A DNA stretch of 20,169 bases from a virus, in IMG/VR virus record IMGVR_UViG_3300021378_000210, positions 1-20,169 of that record; one strand, written 5' to 3'. Under the pieces are notes generated by a model that was not told the DNA's origin, made no database searches, and worked only from the letters and a program-made list of their open reading frames with translations. Below, one piece after another: positions 4,710-11,111 of the stretch. How positions within the stretch are numbered: position 1 is the stretch's first letter; each line of letters starts with the position of its first letter. The translations under genes and the position numbers were made by a program.

Positions 4710-4860
4710 TCATTAACTCCTTTAACATCCATATGGTTTCTTTCATTGTAACCTGAGCATAACCAGTCGCATAAGGATAACCTTTATTTTTATCCTTACC
4801 AACATCATAACATACTTGAATCGCATCTTCAAGTCTTTCAATCATATGAGATACATTCAT
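4696..4860 (-). CDS. Small phage protein, 54 aa
   Basis: The frame MNVSHMIERLEDAIQVCYDV...GYPYATGYAQVTMKETIWML ends KELMNEED. It is helical with a central Gly/Tyr loop, resembling small phage proteins that carry a YPYATGY box. It starts in an ATGA overlap with the 4857-5111 gene and overlaps the next gene by 14 bases. Function unknown. Confidence 0.7.
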   Translation of the reverse strand: MNVSHMIERLEDAIQVCYDVGKDKNKGYPYATGYAQVTMKETIWMLKELMNEED

Positions 4861-5111
4861 GATAATTCAACTGGTTGTGATTTGAAATACAATCCGGCAA
4901 TTTGCATCATATCAATTAACTTTGATTGTATCTCCTCCAATTGCTCTGCATCTACATCATCATCCCAAAAGTCTACAATCTCAAACTCATCAAAGTTTAA
5001 TACTAACTGGTCAAATGGAACACGGAATAATTCACCCTCACTACAAACCGTATACATGCAATCATGTTCCTCAACTGTTAGAAATACACCAGAAAAAGTT
5101 AAATCAGTCAT
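4857..5111 (-). CDS. Acidic phage hypothetical, 84 aa
   Basis: An 84-residue acidic protein: a beta-rich N-terminal half (LTFSGVFLTVEEHDCMYTVC) and an acidic helix (DDDVDAEQLEEIQSKLIDMM). It starts in a TAATG junction with the upstream gene and ends in an ATGA overlap. Low net charge and small size could fit an inhibitor or DNA mimic, but nothing specific supports this. Confidence 0.75.
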   Translation of the reverse strand: MTDLTFSGVFLTVEEHDCMYTVCSEGELFRVPFDQLVLNFDEFEIVDFWDDDVDAEQLEEIQSKLIDMMQIAGLYFKSQPVELS

Positions 5112-5260
5112 TAGAAGTCAAGAATGAGTTGTTCAAATTCAAGATGGTCACAGCACGAATCATCATCGTGCAAATCAATCATGTCCGTGTCTGTGTGCTT
5201 AAAGAGTTTGTCAAACAAATCATTCACGAACTCTTGATTCGATTGTTGTTGATTCATCAT
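5111..5260 (-). CDS. Small acidic phage protein, 49 aa
   Basis: The frame starts MMNQQQSNQEFVNDLFDKLF and ends CCDHLEFEQLILDF. It contains a DLHDDDSCCDH box with His, Asp and two Cys that could bind a metal. The stop is shared with the next start (TAATG). It overlaps the upstream 5220-5363 gene by 41 bases in another frame, so one of the two could be spurious; both have plausible composition. Confidence 0.6.
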   Translation of the reverse strand: MMNQQQSNQEFVNDLFDKLFKHTDTDMIDLHDDDSCCDHLEFEQLILDF

Positions 5261-5363
5261 AGTTCTGAAACAGTTTGGAATCACGTTGTGCTAAGAATAG
5301 CAAATAAACACTGAGGGCAAATGTAATACAAATGCCACTCAATACATACTGAATTACTTTCAT
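5220..5363 (-). CDS. Single-pass membrane peptide, 47 aa
   Basis: The N-terminal hydrophobic span (VIQYVLSGICITFALSVYLL, then FLA) is followed by a polar QRDSKLFQNYDES tail. It is likely a small membrane protein with a cytoplasmic or periplasmic tail. The ATG at 5363 follows the stop of the 5364-5540 gene immediately. Function unknown. Confidence 0.6.
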   Translation of the reverse strand: MKVIQYVLSGICITFALSVYLLFLAQRDSKLFQNYDESTTIESRVRE

Positions 5364-5540
5364 TTAGTAAAGTTCGGTGGGTTCGACTGTTTCATTCACA
5401 ACATCCAACCATTCAGACCATACATTCATTGCATGACCACTGGCACCATCCTTTGTCCATTGTGAGATAAACTTGAAAGCATACTCTGCACGGGATTCGG
5501 GTTGAGCAAGACGTGCTTTGAGTTCGGGTGACATCTTCAT
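5364..5540 (-). CDS. Small phage protein, 58 aa
   Basis: The frame starts MKMSPELKARLAQPESRAEY and continues AFKFISQWTKDGASGHAMNV to a C-terminal VEPTELY. It is amphipathic and helical with three Trp. It is the first gene after a clear terminator-promoter module (5563-5595), the -10 being 23 bases from the ATG. Function unknown. Confidence 0.75.
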   Translation of the reverse strand: MKMSPELKARLAQPESRAEYAFKFISQWTKDGASGHAMNVWSEWLDVVNETVEPTELY

Positions 5541-5562
5541 GGGATCGGTTGCGTATGTGCTT

Positions 5563-5595
5563 ATTATAGAGCATCCTGAACGGGTTTCAAGATGC
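5563..5595 (-). promoter_or_regulatory. Terminator hairpin with embedded -35, plus TATAAT
   Basis: Hairpin GCATC...GATGC at 5571-5595 (9-bp stem with one mismatch) contains TTGAAA (5585-5590), 16 bases upstream of TATAAT (5563-5568). One short segment therefore appears to end the transcript of the 5607-5861 gene and start that of the 5364-5540 gene. Confidence 0.7.
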
Positions 5596-5606
5596 CCTGT
5601 GACACT

Positions 5607-5861
5607 TTACCATCTGGTCTGAATCAGTGCTGAATTAAACAGTTGTGGTTCAACATGCAAATCGGTTACTTCATAACCATAACCCTCAACACGATTATTA
5701 ACCTCTTTCTCAAATGATTCTTTGTTGATGTAAGACTTGGATTGCATGTCATTACTGAATGTGACGGTCTTATACATCAGACGCTCACTAATCGTATTAT
5801 CGGCATACTTCACAGGATAGAAGTCAACAACCATGTTTCCGTGCTTGGCGGTGAGTTGCAT
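5607..5861 (-). CDS. Phage hypothetical, 84 aa
   Basis: An 84-residue protein: MQLTAKHGNMVVDFYPVKYA, a central INKESFEKEVNNRVEGYGYE, and a C-terminal FNSALIQTRW. It probably has an alpha/beta fold. The promoter -10 (5891-5896) overlaps the methyltransferase stop codon and is followed by the AGAGGTAATCAAGG leader. Its TAA lies in a gene-end motif (TAAAGTGTCAC). Function unknown. Confidence 0.8.
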   Translation of the reverse strand: MQLTAKHGNMVVDFYPVKYADNTISERLMYKTVTFSNDMQSKSYINKESFEKEVNNRVEGYGYEVTDLHVEPQLFNSALIQTRW

Positions 5862-5890
5862 GTGAGTGGTGTTCCCTTGATTACCTCTGT

Positions 5891-5896
5891 ATTATA
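5891..5896 (-). promoter_or_regulatory. TATAAT promoter overlapping the methyltransferase stop codon
   Basis: The minus-strand TATAAT contains the TAA stop of the 5892-6839 gene and is followed by ACAGAGGTAATCAAGGGAAC, the leader shared with the 10547, 16526 and 18073 genes. No hairpin is seen here, so methyltransferase transcripts may read through. Confidence 0.7.
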
Positions 5897-6839
5897 AGGC
5901 ATACAGAGCACTCTCCAAGGGGTTCTGTGCCAGTTCCTCAACTGTCATACGTCCTCTTGCTATTTCTGTATAGTGTTCACTAAGATCCATACCAACAAAG
6001 TTCCTATATTGTCTTATGGCAGCGACTCCAGTGGTGCCACTACCACAAAATGGATCCAGAACAATAGAACCGGCAGGAGAATAGATCTTAATAAGATATT
6101 CCATTAATGATACTGGTTTAACTGTAGGATGATCATTATTTTCTCCCTTTTCTTTCTTTGTTGCTCTTGGTGCATAAAAATACTTTTGCTCAGAAGGTTG
6201 TACTTCACCAATAATATTCATTGGATAACGTCCTGCAGCATTACCACCGGTAGTTTCTTTTGGTATTGGTTCATTTGTAGATGGATCAATCCAATATTCT
6301 TCTTTGGTTTTAATATCACATGCCTTATTCTGAATACCACCAAATACTCTACGTTTCTCACCACCTTTAATCCAACCTGTTGGTGGTTTTCCATCCCAAG
6401 GCACGCGAGTATTGTCGATATCTATCAATCCACATCCCCATTTCTCATGATTCTCTTTGAGAGAACCTTCATAAGGTTTTTGTCCTACTACAATCGGTTC
6501 ATGTGCTGGTTTCAATCGATTATATTTTGCCATCTTAGTTGTGGTCATCCACATAATCTGATCTTTGATAATAAAACCAGCATCCTCTACATTACATGCC
6601 AGACGATGATACAACTCAGGAGAACAAAATGCAAGACAAAAAGCACCTGGTCGCAAAGTCCTATAAACTTCACACCAGATGTCTACATCGGGAACAGAAT
6701 GATCCCAGTGATCCATACCCATACCATATGGGGGATCAGTGATACATGAATGGAAATAGTTCTCCCCATAAGTGGAGAGAACATCTTTACAATTACCTGT
6801 TACAATATCAAAGGTGGAACTCATCAGGGATTTCTTCAT
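5892..6839 (-). CDS. Site-specific DNA methyltransferase, beta class (N6-adenine or N4-cytosine)
   Basis: A 315-residue protein. Motif IV DPPY is at residues 35-38 (ITDPPYGMGMDHW), the HPTVKP block at 237-242, and motif I LDPFCGSGTTG at 261-271. This order (catalytic motif before the AdoMet motif) marks the beta class, which transfers a methyl group from AdoMet to an exocyclic base amine. The central region (about 95-230) is the likely target-recognition part and includes GLIDIDNTRVPW. The frame overlaps the upstream ParB-like gene by 32 bases; a second ATG at 6824 would leave a 17-base overlap. The tight coupling suggests a joint role. With the nuclease at 8199-8729 it may be the protective half of a phage restriction-modification-like set; solitary protection against host enzymes is the alternative. 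Confidence 0.92.
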   Translation of the reverse strand: MKKSLMSSTFDIVTGNCKDVLSTYGENYFHSCITDPPYGMGMDHWDHSVPDVDIWCEVYRTLRPGAFCLAFCSPELYHRLACNVEDAGFIIKDQIMWMTTTKMAKYNRLKPAHEPIVVGQKPYEGSLKENHEKWGCGLIDIDNTRVPWDGKPPTGWIKGGEKRRVFGGIQNKACDIKTKEEYWIDPSTNEPIPKETTGGNAAGRYPMNIIGEVQPSEQKYFYAPRATKKEKGENNDHPTVKPVSLMEYLIKIYSPAGSIVLDPFCGSGTTGVAAIRQYRNFVGMDLSEHYTEIARGRMTVEELAQNPLESALYAL

Positions 6840-8130
6840 TATTATCTTGGTACACCCAGTTGAACATTACACTAGACATTTTACCACTGGACTTCTTTTT
6901 TGCCAACTTACAAGCAAGAGCAACAAACTCACGCCATTTTCCTTCATTACGCAGTCGAAGTTCAGTGATATTTTCTGAAGTCACTTCTTCATCACGACCA
7001 CTACGGTTGCCAAGTGCTCCATAAACTTCAAAGGAAAATTCATTATACTTTGGATTTACCATATCTTCCATGATTTGCTTCATTAAACGAACATCAGTTT
7101 CAGACTGGTTCATGATAGAAACATAACGAATGACTTTGTTCTTGTAGTCAACTCCATCAACAATATCGAAAGTCTTAGGATTGCCAATAAATTGACGGAT
7201 TTCTGCTTGTTTCCATGTACGAATGGACTCACGATGACCTTCAAGTTCAAGGATCTTGACGGCAGTATCAACACGATTAGAAGGTGTGATATGTGGATAT
7301 GTTGCCTTAAGATAGTCTTTTACAGCATCAACATTTGCTTCCAAACGTCCTTTGCGAATCCAATCACGAATAGCAGAGGTAGCATCTGCCTCAGAGGTAA
7401 AGTTGCAGAGGTGAACACCATCAGGATTGTTGGAAGTAGAACCAAACTTCTGCAGAAAATCCTCATGTGGAGCACTAATTACAGAACAAGGCAGATAATC
7501 ACCATCAGTACAATAACGGTGACGACCATTACGAAGAACGTATTTCTTCATTTTGCCGTCAGAACCCATAATAGGTACTTTCAATTCAGAAACTGAAGGT
7601 TGTGGTACATTATACATCCAACCTTTGTTCTGAATACTCTCATTGATTTGAGCAACAGTGTCGTGAAAAAGATCATTACCATCACGCTGCTGATAATACT
7701 CTTTCAGACCCAATCGAACTGCTTCTTCATGATCAATAACTTCGTCTTTACGGATATAGTCCCAACGATCAAAAGTGATATGATCACCTTCAGGTTCAGG
7801 TGCTTTTTGTTTCAGTTGATTGATCACAGAGAGAATATGTTTTTCTGGATAAACTGTTTCAGTGTTAAGGCAATCGTTAAGATTTTGAAAAATCATTGGA
7901 TTAAGTCGATAAGTACCATCATAATCAATAAATTTAATACAATTTTCATCTCTTAATATTTGAAGATCTGCTCTTACACATGCTTCTCTTGAATCTTCAC
8001 TTGTTCTACCATCATAAACAGAATCCCAAGGATCAGATAGTTTAGAAAGTAATTGTTGTAATTCAAACTTTTCATTTGGTTCTACAAAATTACGAATAGT
8101 GTCTCTTAGAAAATTAACTGTGGCAGACAT
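6808..8130 (-). CDS. Winged-helix plus ParB-like domain protein, 440 aa
   Basis: Residues 1-76 end in EACVRADLQILRDENCIKFI and DYDGTYRL, the pattern of a winged helix often fused to restriction enzymes. Residues about 115-235 contain DHITFDRWDYIRKDE, then VLRNGRHRYCTDGDYLPCSV; the NGRHR box at 201-205 resembles the ParB/sulfiredoxin-fold nuclease motif. The C-terminal 200 residues are not recognised and end in a Lys-rich KLAKKKSSGKMSS segment. The longer frame to 8232 crosses a terminator hairpin, so ATG 8130 is chosen, 23 bases after TATACT. It overlaps the methyltransferase. A role as specificity, regulator or second nuclease component of a modification system is inference. Confidence 0.75.
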   Translation of the reverse strand: MSATVNFLRDTIRNFVEPNEKFELQQLLSKLSDPWDSVYDGRTSEDSREACVRADLQILRDENCIKFIDYDGTYRLNPMIFQNLNDCLNTETVYPEKHILSVINQLKQKAPEPEGDHITFDRWDYIRKDEVIDHEEAVRLGLKEYYQQRDGNDLFHDTVAQINESIQNKGWMYNVPQPSVSELKVPIMGSDGKMKKYVLRNGRHRYCTDGDYLPCSVISAPHEDFLQKFGSTSNNPDGVHLCNFTSEADATSAIRDWIRKGRLEANVDAVKDYLKATYPHITPSNRVDTAVKILELEGHRESIRTWKQAEIRQFIGNPKTFDIVDGVDYKNKVIRYVSIMNQSETDVRLMKQIMEDMVNPKYNEFSFEVYGALGNRSGRDEEVTSENITELRLRNEGKWREFVALACKLAKKKSSGKMSSVMFNWVYQDNNEEIPDEFHL

Positions 8131-8152
8131 GATAGGTTTGTTTGATAAAAGT

Positions 8153-8188
8153 AGTATAAAGGAAAAGGAGAGGGAATTCAATCCCTCT
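8153..8188 (-). promoter_or_regulatory. Terminator hairpin whose loop is a -35 box, plus TATACT
   Basis: Stem AGAGGGA/TCCCTCT (8169-8175, 8182-8188) with loop TTGAAT on the minus strand. That loop is placed exactly 17 bases upstream of TATACT (8153-8158). The structure should end the nuclease transcript (8199-8729) and start that of the ParB-like and methyltransferase pair. Confidence 0.75.
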
Positions 8189-8198
8189 TCATAATTTG

Positions 8199-8729
8199 TT
8201 ACCAGGTGTGATTCAGGACATTGGATTCGCACTGTTGACGTTCAAAGTGCTTGAAGTAGTCTTTCTTACCAGCACCGTTCTGAACATACATGTTGCGAAT
8301 GTAAAAATCAAAACCACGGGAATCTTCCTGCCATTCTTCATCCATTTGATGAAGTTTCAGAACTGCATTCAATTCTTCAGTTAGATTATTGAATTGTTGA
8401 CGTTTCTTGGTAGAAACAACATCATCGGCAAAGAAGATTGTTGTTTGATTGTAACGATTACTGCTGAAGATGTAGACAACACCTTCTTTCGGCAATCCAC
8501 CATTGTAAGTAGGATAAGTTTGCTTACTTGACTTACATTCAATGTCAACGGTTTTACCGTCTTCAAGGAACACTCGAAAATCAGGACTTGCTTGAATACC
8601 ATTCGGTTGAGCAATATATCGGAATCCGTGCTTAATCAGCAGTTCTTCGACTTGCTTCTCATGAAGTGGGTTGTCTTGAGAATTGGACTTGTAAGGGAGG
8701 AGCAGAACCTCTTGCCAGAATTTTTTCAT
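8199..8729 (-). CDS. PD-(D/E)XK nuclease, restriction-endonuclease-like, 176 aa
   Basis: A 176-residue protein with a classical active site: SPDFRVF (Asp50) and VDIECKSSK (Glu64-Cys-Lys66), preceded by a helix with Glu (HEKQVEELLIKHGF, residues 23-36). The QPNGIQASPDF lead-in, the YNGGLPKEGVVYIFSS block and TTIFFADDVV are like small type II restriction enzymes. It would cleave double-stranded DNA using Mg2+. It has its own strong promoter and is followed by a terminator and then the ParB-like and methyltransferase genes, so nuclease and methyltransferase are separately controlled. The target is unknown. A phage-encoded host-genome-degrading nuclease is an alternative. Confidence 0.85.
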   Translation of the reverse strand: MKKFWQEVLLLPYKSNSQDNPLHEKQVEELLIKHGFRYIAQPNGIQASPDFRVFLEDGKTVDIECKSSKQTYPTYNGGLPKEGVVYIFSSNRYNQTTIFFADDVVSTKKRQQFNNLTEELNAVLKLHQMDEEWQEDSRGFDFYIRNMYVQNGAGKKDYFKHFERQQCESNVLNHTW

Positions 8730-8771
8730 GTTGAACTCGGACTTGATTGCCCGTTGTTTGTTTACCTTGTT

Positions 8772-8800
8772 ATTATAACCCCATATTGCCCGGAGGTCAA
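8772..8800 (-). promoter_or_regulatory. Strong promoter of the nuclease gene
   Basis: TTGACC (8795-8800) and TATAAT (8772-8777) are 17 bases apart on the minus strand, followed by AACAAGGTAAACAA, a variant of the shared leader. The -35 lies in the 3' arm of a hairpin (GGTCAA 8795-8800 / TTGACC 8816-8821). Confidence 0.8.
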
Positions 8801-8821
8801 GGGGTTTTTGAAAAATTGACC
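8795..8821 (-). terminator. Hairpin between metalloprotease and nuclease genes
   Basis: GGTCAA/TTGACC 6-bp stem with a T- and A-rich interior. On the minus strand it follows the gene-end motif TGTGCCAGTCGGCAAA (8824-8839) after the metalloprotease stop, and overlaps the nuclease -35. Confidence 0.55.
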
Positions 8822-8842
8822 CGGTTTGCCGACTGGCACACT

Positions 8843-9259
8843 CTATTTCTCATTTAACCACTGATCATATAACCTTACTTCTTCCTCCCGTGCCTCAATT
8901 TCATGTGGTTGATCCCAATAGTCGTAATTCTCCACCGGTTCTTGACAATATCTCATTTTTCCATGATGAAACCGCAGAGAACCACGTATCCACTGTGCCA
9001 TATGGGTCAGTTCATGAAAAAGAGTTTTTATATATGTTTCCTTATCCATATGTGTGTGAAGTTCAATCAGGAAGTGTCGTGGTCGATAATATCCATCAAT
9101 CACAGCACAATAACCAACAACACCATTACGTTTCAGTCCTTTATGAATAATGTCCACACAAATGCTATGTCGTGGAAAATATTCATTCAAAAACCAAGAG
9201 GTAACATCCTCACAGATGATCTTAGAATAACCGTATCCAAAATGGTAGATGCTAGACAT
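8843..9259 (-). CDS. Zinc metalloprotease, SprT-like zincin
   Basis: A 138-residue protein from ATG 9259 (a TTG at 9268 would add three residues). It starts MSSIYHFGYGYSKIICEDVT. The zinc motif HELTH is at about residues 82-86 (KTLFHELTHMAQWIRGS), and a downstream acidic helix HEIEAREEE near 119-127 can supply the third ligand. This HExxH plus C-terminal Glu layout matches SprT-like phage zincins. Its substrate is unknown. A gene-end motif directly follows its TAG. It is preceded by tiny overlapping genes. Confidence 0.85.
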   Translation of the reverse strand: MSSIYHFGYGYSKIICEDVTSWFLNEYFPRHSICVDIIHKGLKRNGVVGYCAVIDGYYRPRHFLIELHTHMDKETYIKTLFHELTHMAQWIRGSLRFHHGKMRYCQEPVENYDYWDQPHEIEAREEEVRLYDQWLNEK

Positions 9260-9321
9260 GTTCCCCAATGTAAAAACCAGATAAATGATGAGATGAATAA
9301 AAGTTTTTCCTTAGCAGTCAT
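9187..9321 (-). CDS. Possible overlapping membrane peptide, 44 aa
   Basis: A frame starting MTAKEKLLFISSFIWFLHWG at an ATGA overlap with the 9318-9479 gene. It has one hydrophobic span and a short polar tail. The last 70 bases overlap the metalloprotease gene in another frame. The coupled start and hydrophobic composition favour a real gene, the overlap argues against it. Confidence 0.35.
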   Translation of the reverse strand: MTAKEKLLFISSFIWFLHWGTCLASTILDTVILRSSVRMLPLGF

Positions 9322-9479
9322 GCCGGTGTTACACTCCATTCATCTGTTGGAACTATTGTGTCAATGACATGCTTAACATTTTCAATTCCATAAACTACAA
9401 CTTCCTGTGTTGAAGTGTAACCATTTTTCTTCTCACGTTTCCATGAGACAATCCATCGATCACATGATACTTTCATCAT
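9318..9479 (-). CDS. Small phage protein, 53 aa
   Basis: The frame MMKVSCDRWIVSWKREKKNG continues YTSTQEVVVYGIENVKHVID to a VTPA end. The alternating hydrophobic pattern suggests a small beta-sheet protein. It starts in an ATGA overlap with the 9476-9676 gene. Function unknown. Confidence 0.65.
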   Translation of the reverse strand: MMKVSCDRWIVSWKREKKNGYTSTQEVVVYGIENVKHVIDTIVPTDEWSVTPA

Positions 9480-9676
9480 CCATGATTCTCCATAAAATCG
9501 TCAAGAGTGTAAATTTCGTCAGTTGATGTTTCTTCAATCAATTGTTCGATTGTAAGTTCTTCCATCTCTTTACGATATTCTTCTGGTGTTGGATCTTCTG
9601 GGTCATAATCATCATGGCAGAGATAGTCCCACTCATGCACCAAGGCATCAATTAATTGTTCTTTAGTATAATTCAT
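9476..9676 (-). CDS. Conserved acidic phage protein, 66 aa
   Basis: The protein starts MNYTKEQLIDALVHEWDYLC and continues HDDYDPEDPTPEEYRKEMEE with a C-terminal YTLDDFMENHG. This MNYTKEQLIDAL...CHDD.DPE pattern is one I recognise from cyanophage hypothetical proteins. The ATG at 9676 lies one base after the stop of the upstream gene, with CAGCAGGTTGAT as a ribosome site; a longer frame to 9751 is rejected. Function unknown. Confidence 0.82.
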   Translation of the reverse strand: MNYTKEQLIDALVHEWDYLCHDDYDPEDPTPEEYRKEMEELTIEQLIEETSTDEIYTLDDFMENHG

Positions 9677-9677
9677 A

Positions 9678-10067
9678 TCAACCTGCTGTAAAGTATGCAT
9701 TACGATACAAATATCCTCCAGCCCAATCACAGTTCTCCAATACAAACTCACGTTCTTGGATGATTAAGAGATTGAAACGCACTCCTTTTGCTGGTGCTTT
9801 GATTGATGCTGGTTTGAATACGGAACCAGTCTTCTTATCAATGAAGGCATGAACTGATTCAGTCTGACCATCTACACACTGCATCACTTTGTGATACTTA
9901 CGACCAGAAATCAGTGCATAAGAATAGTTGCGACCACTATTTGGATATTGACGTTGATGAGATTGTTGCAGTGCATCACAGAGCATCAGGCAATACTCCC
10001 TCACTTTGAGTTGAATAGTATTCTGTGCGTCTTTCTGAGCAACGTAGTCGGTGAAGGTGGCAGTCAT
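9678..10067 (-). CDS. Conserved phage hypothetical, 129 aa
   Basis: A 129-residue protein: MTATFTDYVAQKDAQNTIQL, a central YALISGRKYHKVMQ, and HAFIDKKTGSVFKPASIKAP followed by AKGVRFNLL. The DKKTG.VFKPAS.KAPAKGVR.NLL block is familiar from many tailed phages, function unknown. Promoter TATAAT (10091-10096) lies 23 bases upstream of the ATG with an ACAAGGGAAACCACC leader. Confidence 0.85.
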   Translation of the reverse strand: MTATFTDYVAQKDAQNTIQLKVREYCLMLCDALQQSHQRQYPNSGRNYSYALISGRKYHKVMQCVDGQTESVHAFIDKKTGSVFKPASIKAPAKGVRFNLLIIQEREFVLENCDWAGGYLYRNAYFTAG

Positions 10068-10090
10068 GGTGGTTTCCCTTGTATGAATGT

Positions 10091-10123
10091 ATTATAGGGC
10101 ATCCTGATGGGGTTTCAGGATGC
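10091..10123 (-). promoter_or_regulatory. Terminator hairpin with embedded -35-like box, plus TATAAT
   Basis: Perfect 9-bp stem GCATCCTGA/TCAGGATGC (10099-10107, 10115-10123) with a 7-base loop. CTGAAA (10113-10118) lies 16 bases upstream of TATAAT (10091-10096). The hairpin is nearly the same as that at 5571-5595. Confidence 0.75.
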
Positions 10124-10133
10124 ATTGGGACAC

Positions 10134-10547
10134 TTAGGCAAGTGGTCCAGCAGGGATTTCCACAGGTTCTGGTGCTACCATATCTTCAAACTGGTGCATA
10201 TCATAGGCAAACCAGTTACCATTACGGAAGATATAGGAGTATTCTTCACCATCAGAGAAAAACTCTTCCATATCTTTATCAAGACGTGGTGCATTATCTT
10301 CGATTTTTTCTCCACGGGAAGTATAATACAGAGCACCAGATTCAGGCAGAGTTTCATTACCCCAACCTGCATTAGTCCAGGTGCAGGACATATCACCACC
10401 GTCAATCAATTCTTTTACTTTCTCAACGGTATCATAGTTGTCACGCAGAACACGGCCGTTGAACGCAGGATATCCATCATAATGACAATAAACAGAAACG
10501 ATGCTCTGATCTTGAAGTTCGATGCCGATGCGGGAACGGGTGCCCAT
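10134..10547 (-). CDS. Conserved phage hypothetical, MGTRSRIGIEL family, 137 aa
   Basis: The N-terminus MGTRSRIGIELQDQSIVSVY followed by CHYDGYPAFNGRVLRDNY is a highly recognisable phage and bacterial hypothetical family without a known function. The centre (YTSRGEKIEDNAPRL) and the EYSYIFRNGNWFAYD end fit that family. Its TAA lies inside a gene-end inverted repeat (GGACCACTTGCCTAAGTGTCC). Promoter TATAAT is at 10573-10578 with the AACAAGGTAATCAA leader. Confidence 0.87.
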   Translation of the reverse strand: MGTRSRIGIELQDQSIVSVYCHYDGYPAFNGRVLRDNYDTVEKVKELIDGGDMSCTWTNAGWGNETLPESGALYYTSRGEKIEDNAPRLDKDMEEFFSDGEEYSYIFRNGNWFAYDMHQFEDMVAPEPVEIPAGPLA

Positions 10548-10572
10548 GGTGCCTTTGCTTGATTACCTTGTT

Positions 10573-10578
10573 ATTATA
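10573..10578 (-). promoter_or_regulatory. TATAAT promoter with AAGGTAATCAA leader
   Basis: TATAAT directly after the terminator of the cp12 operon, followed by AACAAGGTAATCAAGCAAAG and ATG at 10547. No convincing -35 is seen 16-18 bases upstream, so it may rely on a modified RNA polymerase or activator. Confidence 0.65.
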
Positions 10579-10584
10579 ATGCAT

Positions 10585-10605
10585 AAAAAAGACCCCAGGA
10601 GGGTC
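10585..10605 (-). terminator. Rho-independent terminator after cp12
   Basis: Minus strand: GACCC, loop TCCTG, GGGTC, then six T. It closes the long small-gene transcript that runs from 16526 to cp12. A gene-end motif (GACAGTTTAAGAAGTGTCAC) precedes it. Confidence 0.88.
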
Positions 10606-10632
10606 GGTGTGACACTTCTTAAACTGTCTCAA

Positions 10633-10860
10633 TCAATCCTCATAAACTTTACATTCAGGTTCTGATGGGTTAGCATCACAATACAGTTCTAATGGTGTCG
10701 GGTCATGATGATCACCTGCCTCAATCTCTGCCTTGTGATGTTCTACATAATCTTCTAATTCATGTAGTTCACCTTCAATATGTCTCCTTTGTTGTGGAGA
10801 AATTGTTGGGTTTTCAAGGATTTCTTTATCCTTTGCGATATGGGTTTCGATATTTTCCAT
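10633..10860 (-). CDS. cp12: CP12-like Calvin-cycle inhibitor (auxiliary metabolic gene)
   Basis: A 75-residue protein, the usual CP12 length. The C-terminus HDPTPLELYCDANPSEPECK followed by VYED is the CP12 signature: a Cys pair (Cys61, Cys70) around a Pro turn and the terminal acidic YED that reaches the GAPDH active site. The middle helix (RHIEGELHELEDYVEHHKAE) is like picocyanobacterial forms; the N-terminal Cys pair and the AWDxVEEL core are absent. CP12 bridges GAPDH and phosphoribulokinase under oxidising conditions and slows the Calvin cycle. Cyanophages use it to push host carbon towards the pentose phosphate pathway and NADPH for nucleotide synthesis. It is the last gene before a strong terminator. 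Confidence 0.88.
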   Translation of the reverse strand: MENIETHIAKDKEILENPTISPQQRRHIEGELHELEDYVEHHKAEIEAGDHHDPTPLELYCDANPSEPECKVYED

Positions 10861-10881
10861 TGTGTTATTGTTTTTCTGTTT

Positions 10882-11037
10882 TTATTTATTTTGTCTTTTT
10901 GCTTTTTCTACCAAATAATCAGCAAGAGCTTCCATTCTTTCGGGATGAATTGCACGAATACCTGCCTCTTTTAGGGCAATTTTCATACTTTTTTCTTCAT
11001 TTTCGGTCAATTTCCTGCCGTTTTTTGGTAAAGTCAT
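10882..11037 (-). CDS. Small basic helical phage protein, 51 aa
   Basis: The frame starts MTLPKNGRKLTENEEKSMKI and ends LADYLVEKAKRQNK; the middle reads ALKEAGIRAIHPERMEALAD. It is basic and helical, which might suggest nucleic-acid binding. The ATG at 11037 has AAGAAA nearby. Upstream, 11040-11111 is a 70-base gap with a short ATTCTAA/TTAGAAT hairpin. Function unknown. Confidence 0.7.
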   Translation of the reverse strand: MTLPKNGRKLTENEEKSMKIALKEAGIRAIHPERMEALADYLVEKAKRQNK

Positions 11038-11111
11038 AGATTTCTTGCGGTGTGTTGATATTCTAACATTAGAATTCAATATTATCTAGGAATTTAAGAT
11101 TTTATTCAGAT

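Noticed and set aside
6129-6749. Plus-strand 206-codon frame opposite the methyltransferase
   Set aside because: The minus-strand methyltransferase has clear motifs; the plus frame is Cys/Phe/Trp-rich without any domain.
8131-8232. Upstream extension of the ParB-like protein to 474 residues
   Set aside because: It crosses a terminator hairpin and a TATACT promoter and overlaps the nuclease gene end; the ATG at 8130 fits the promoter.
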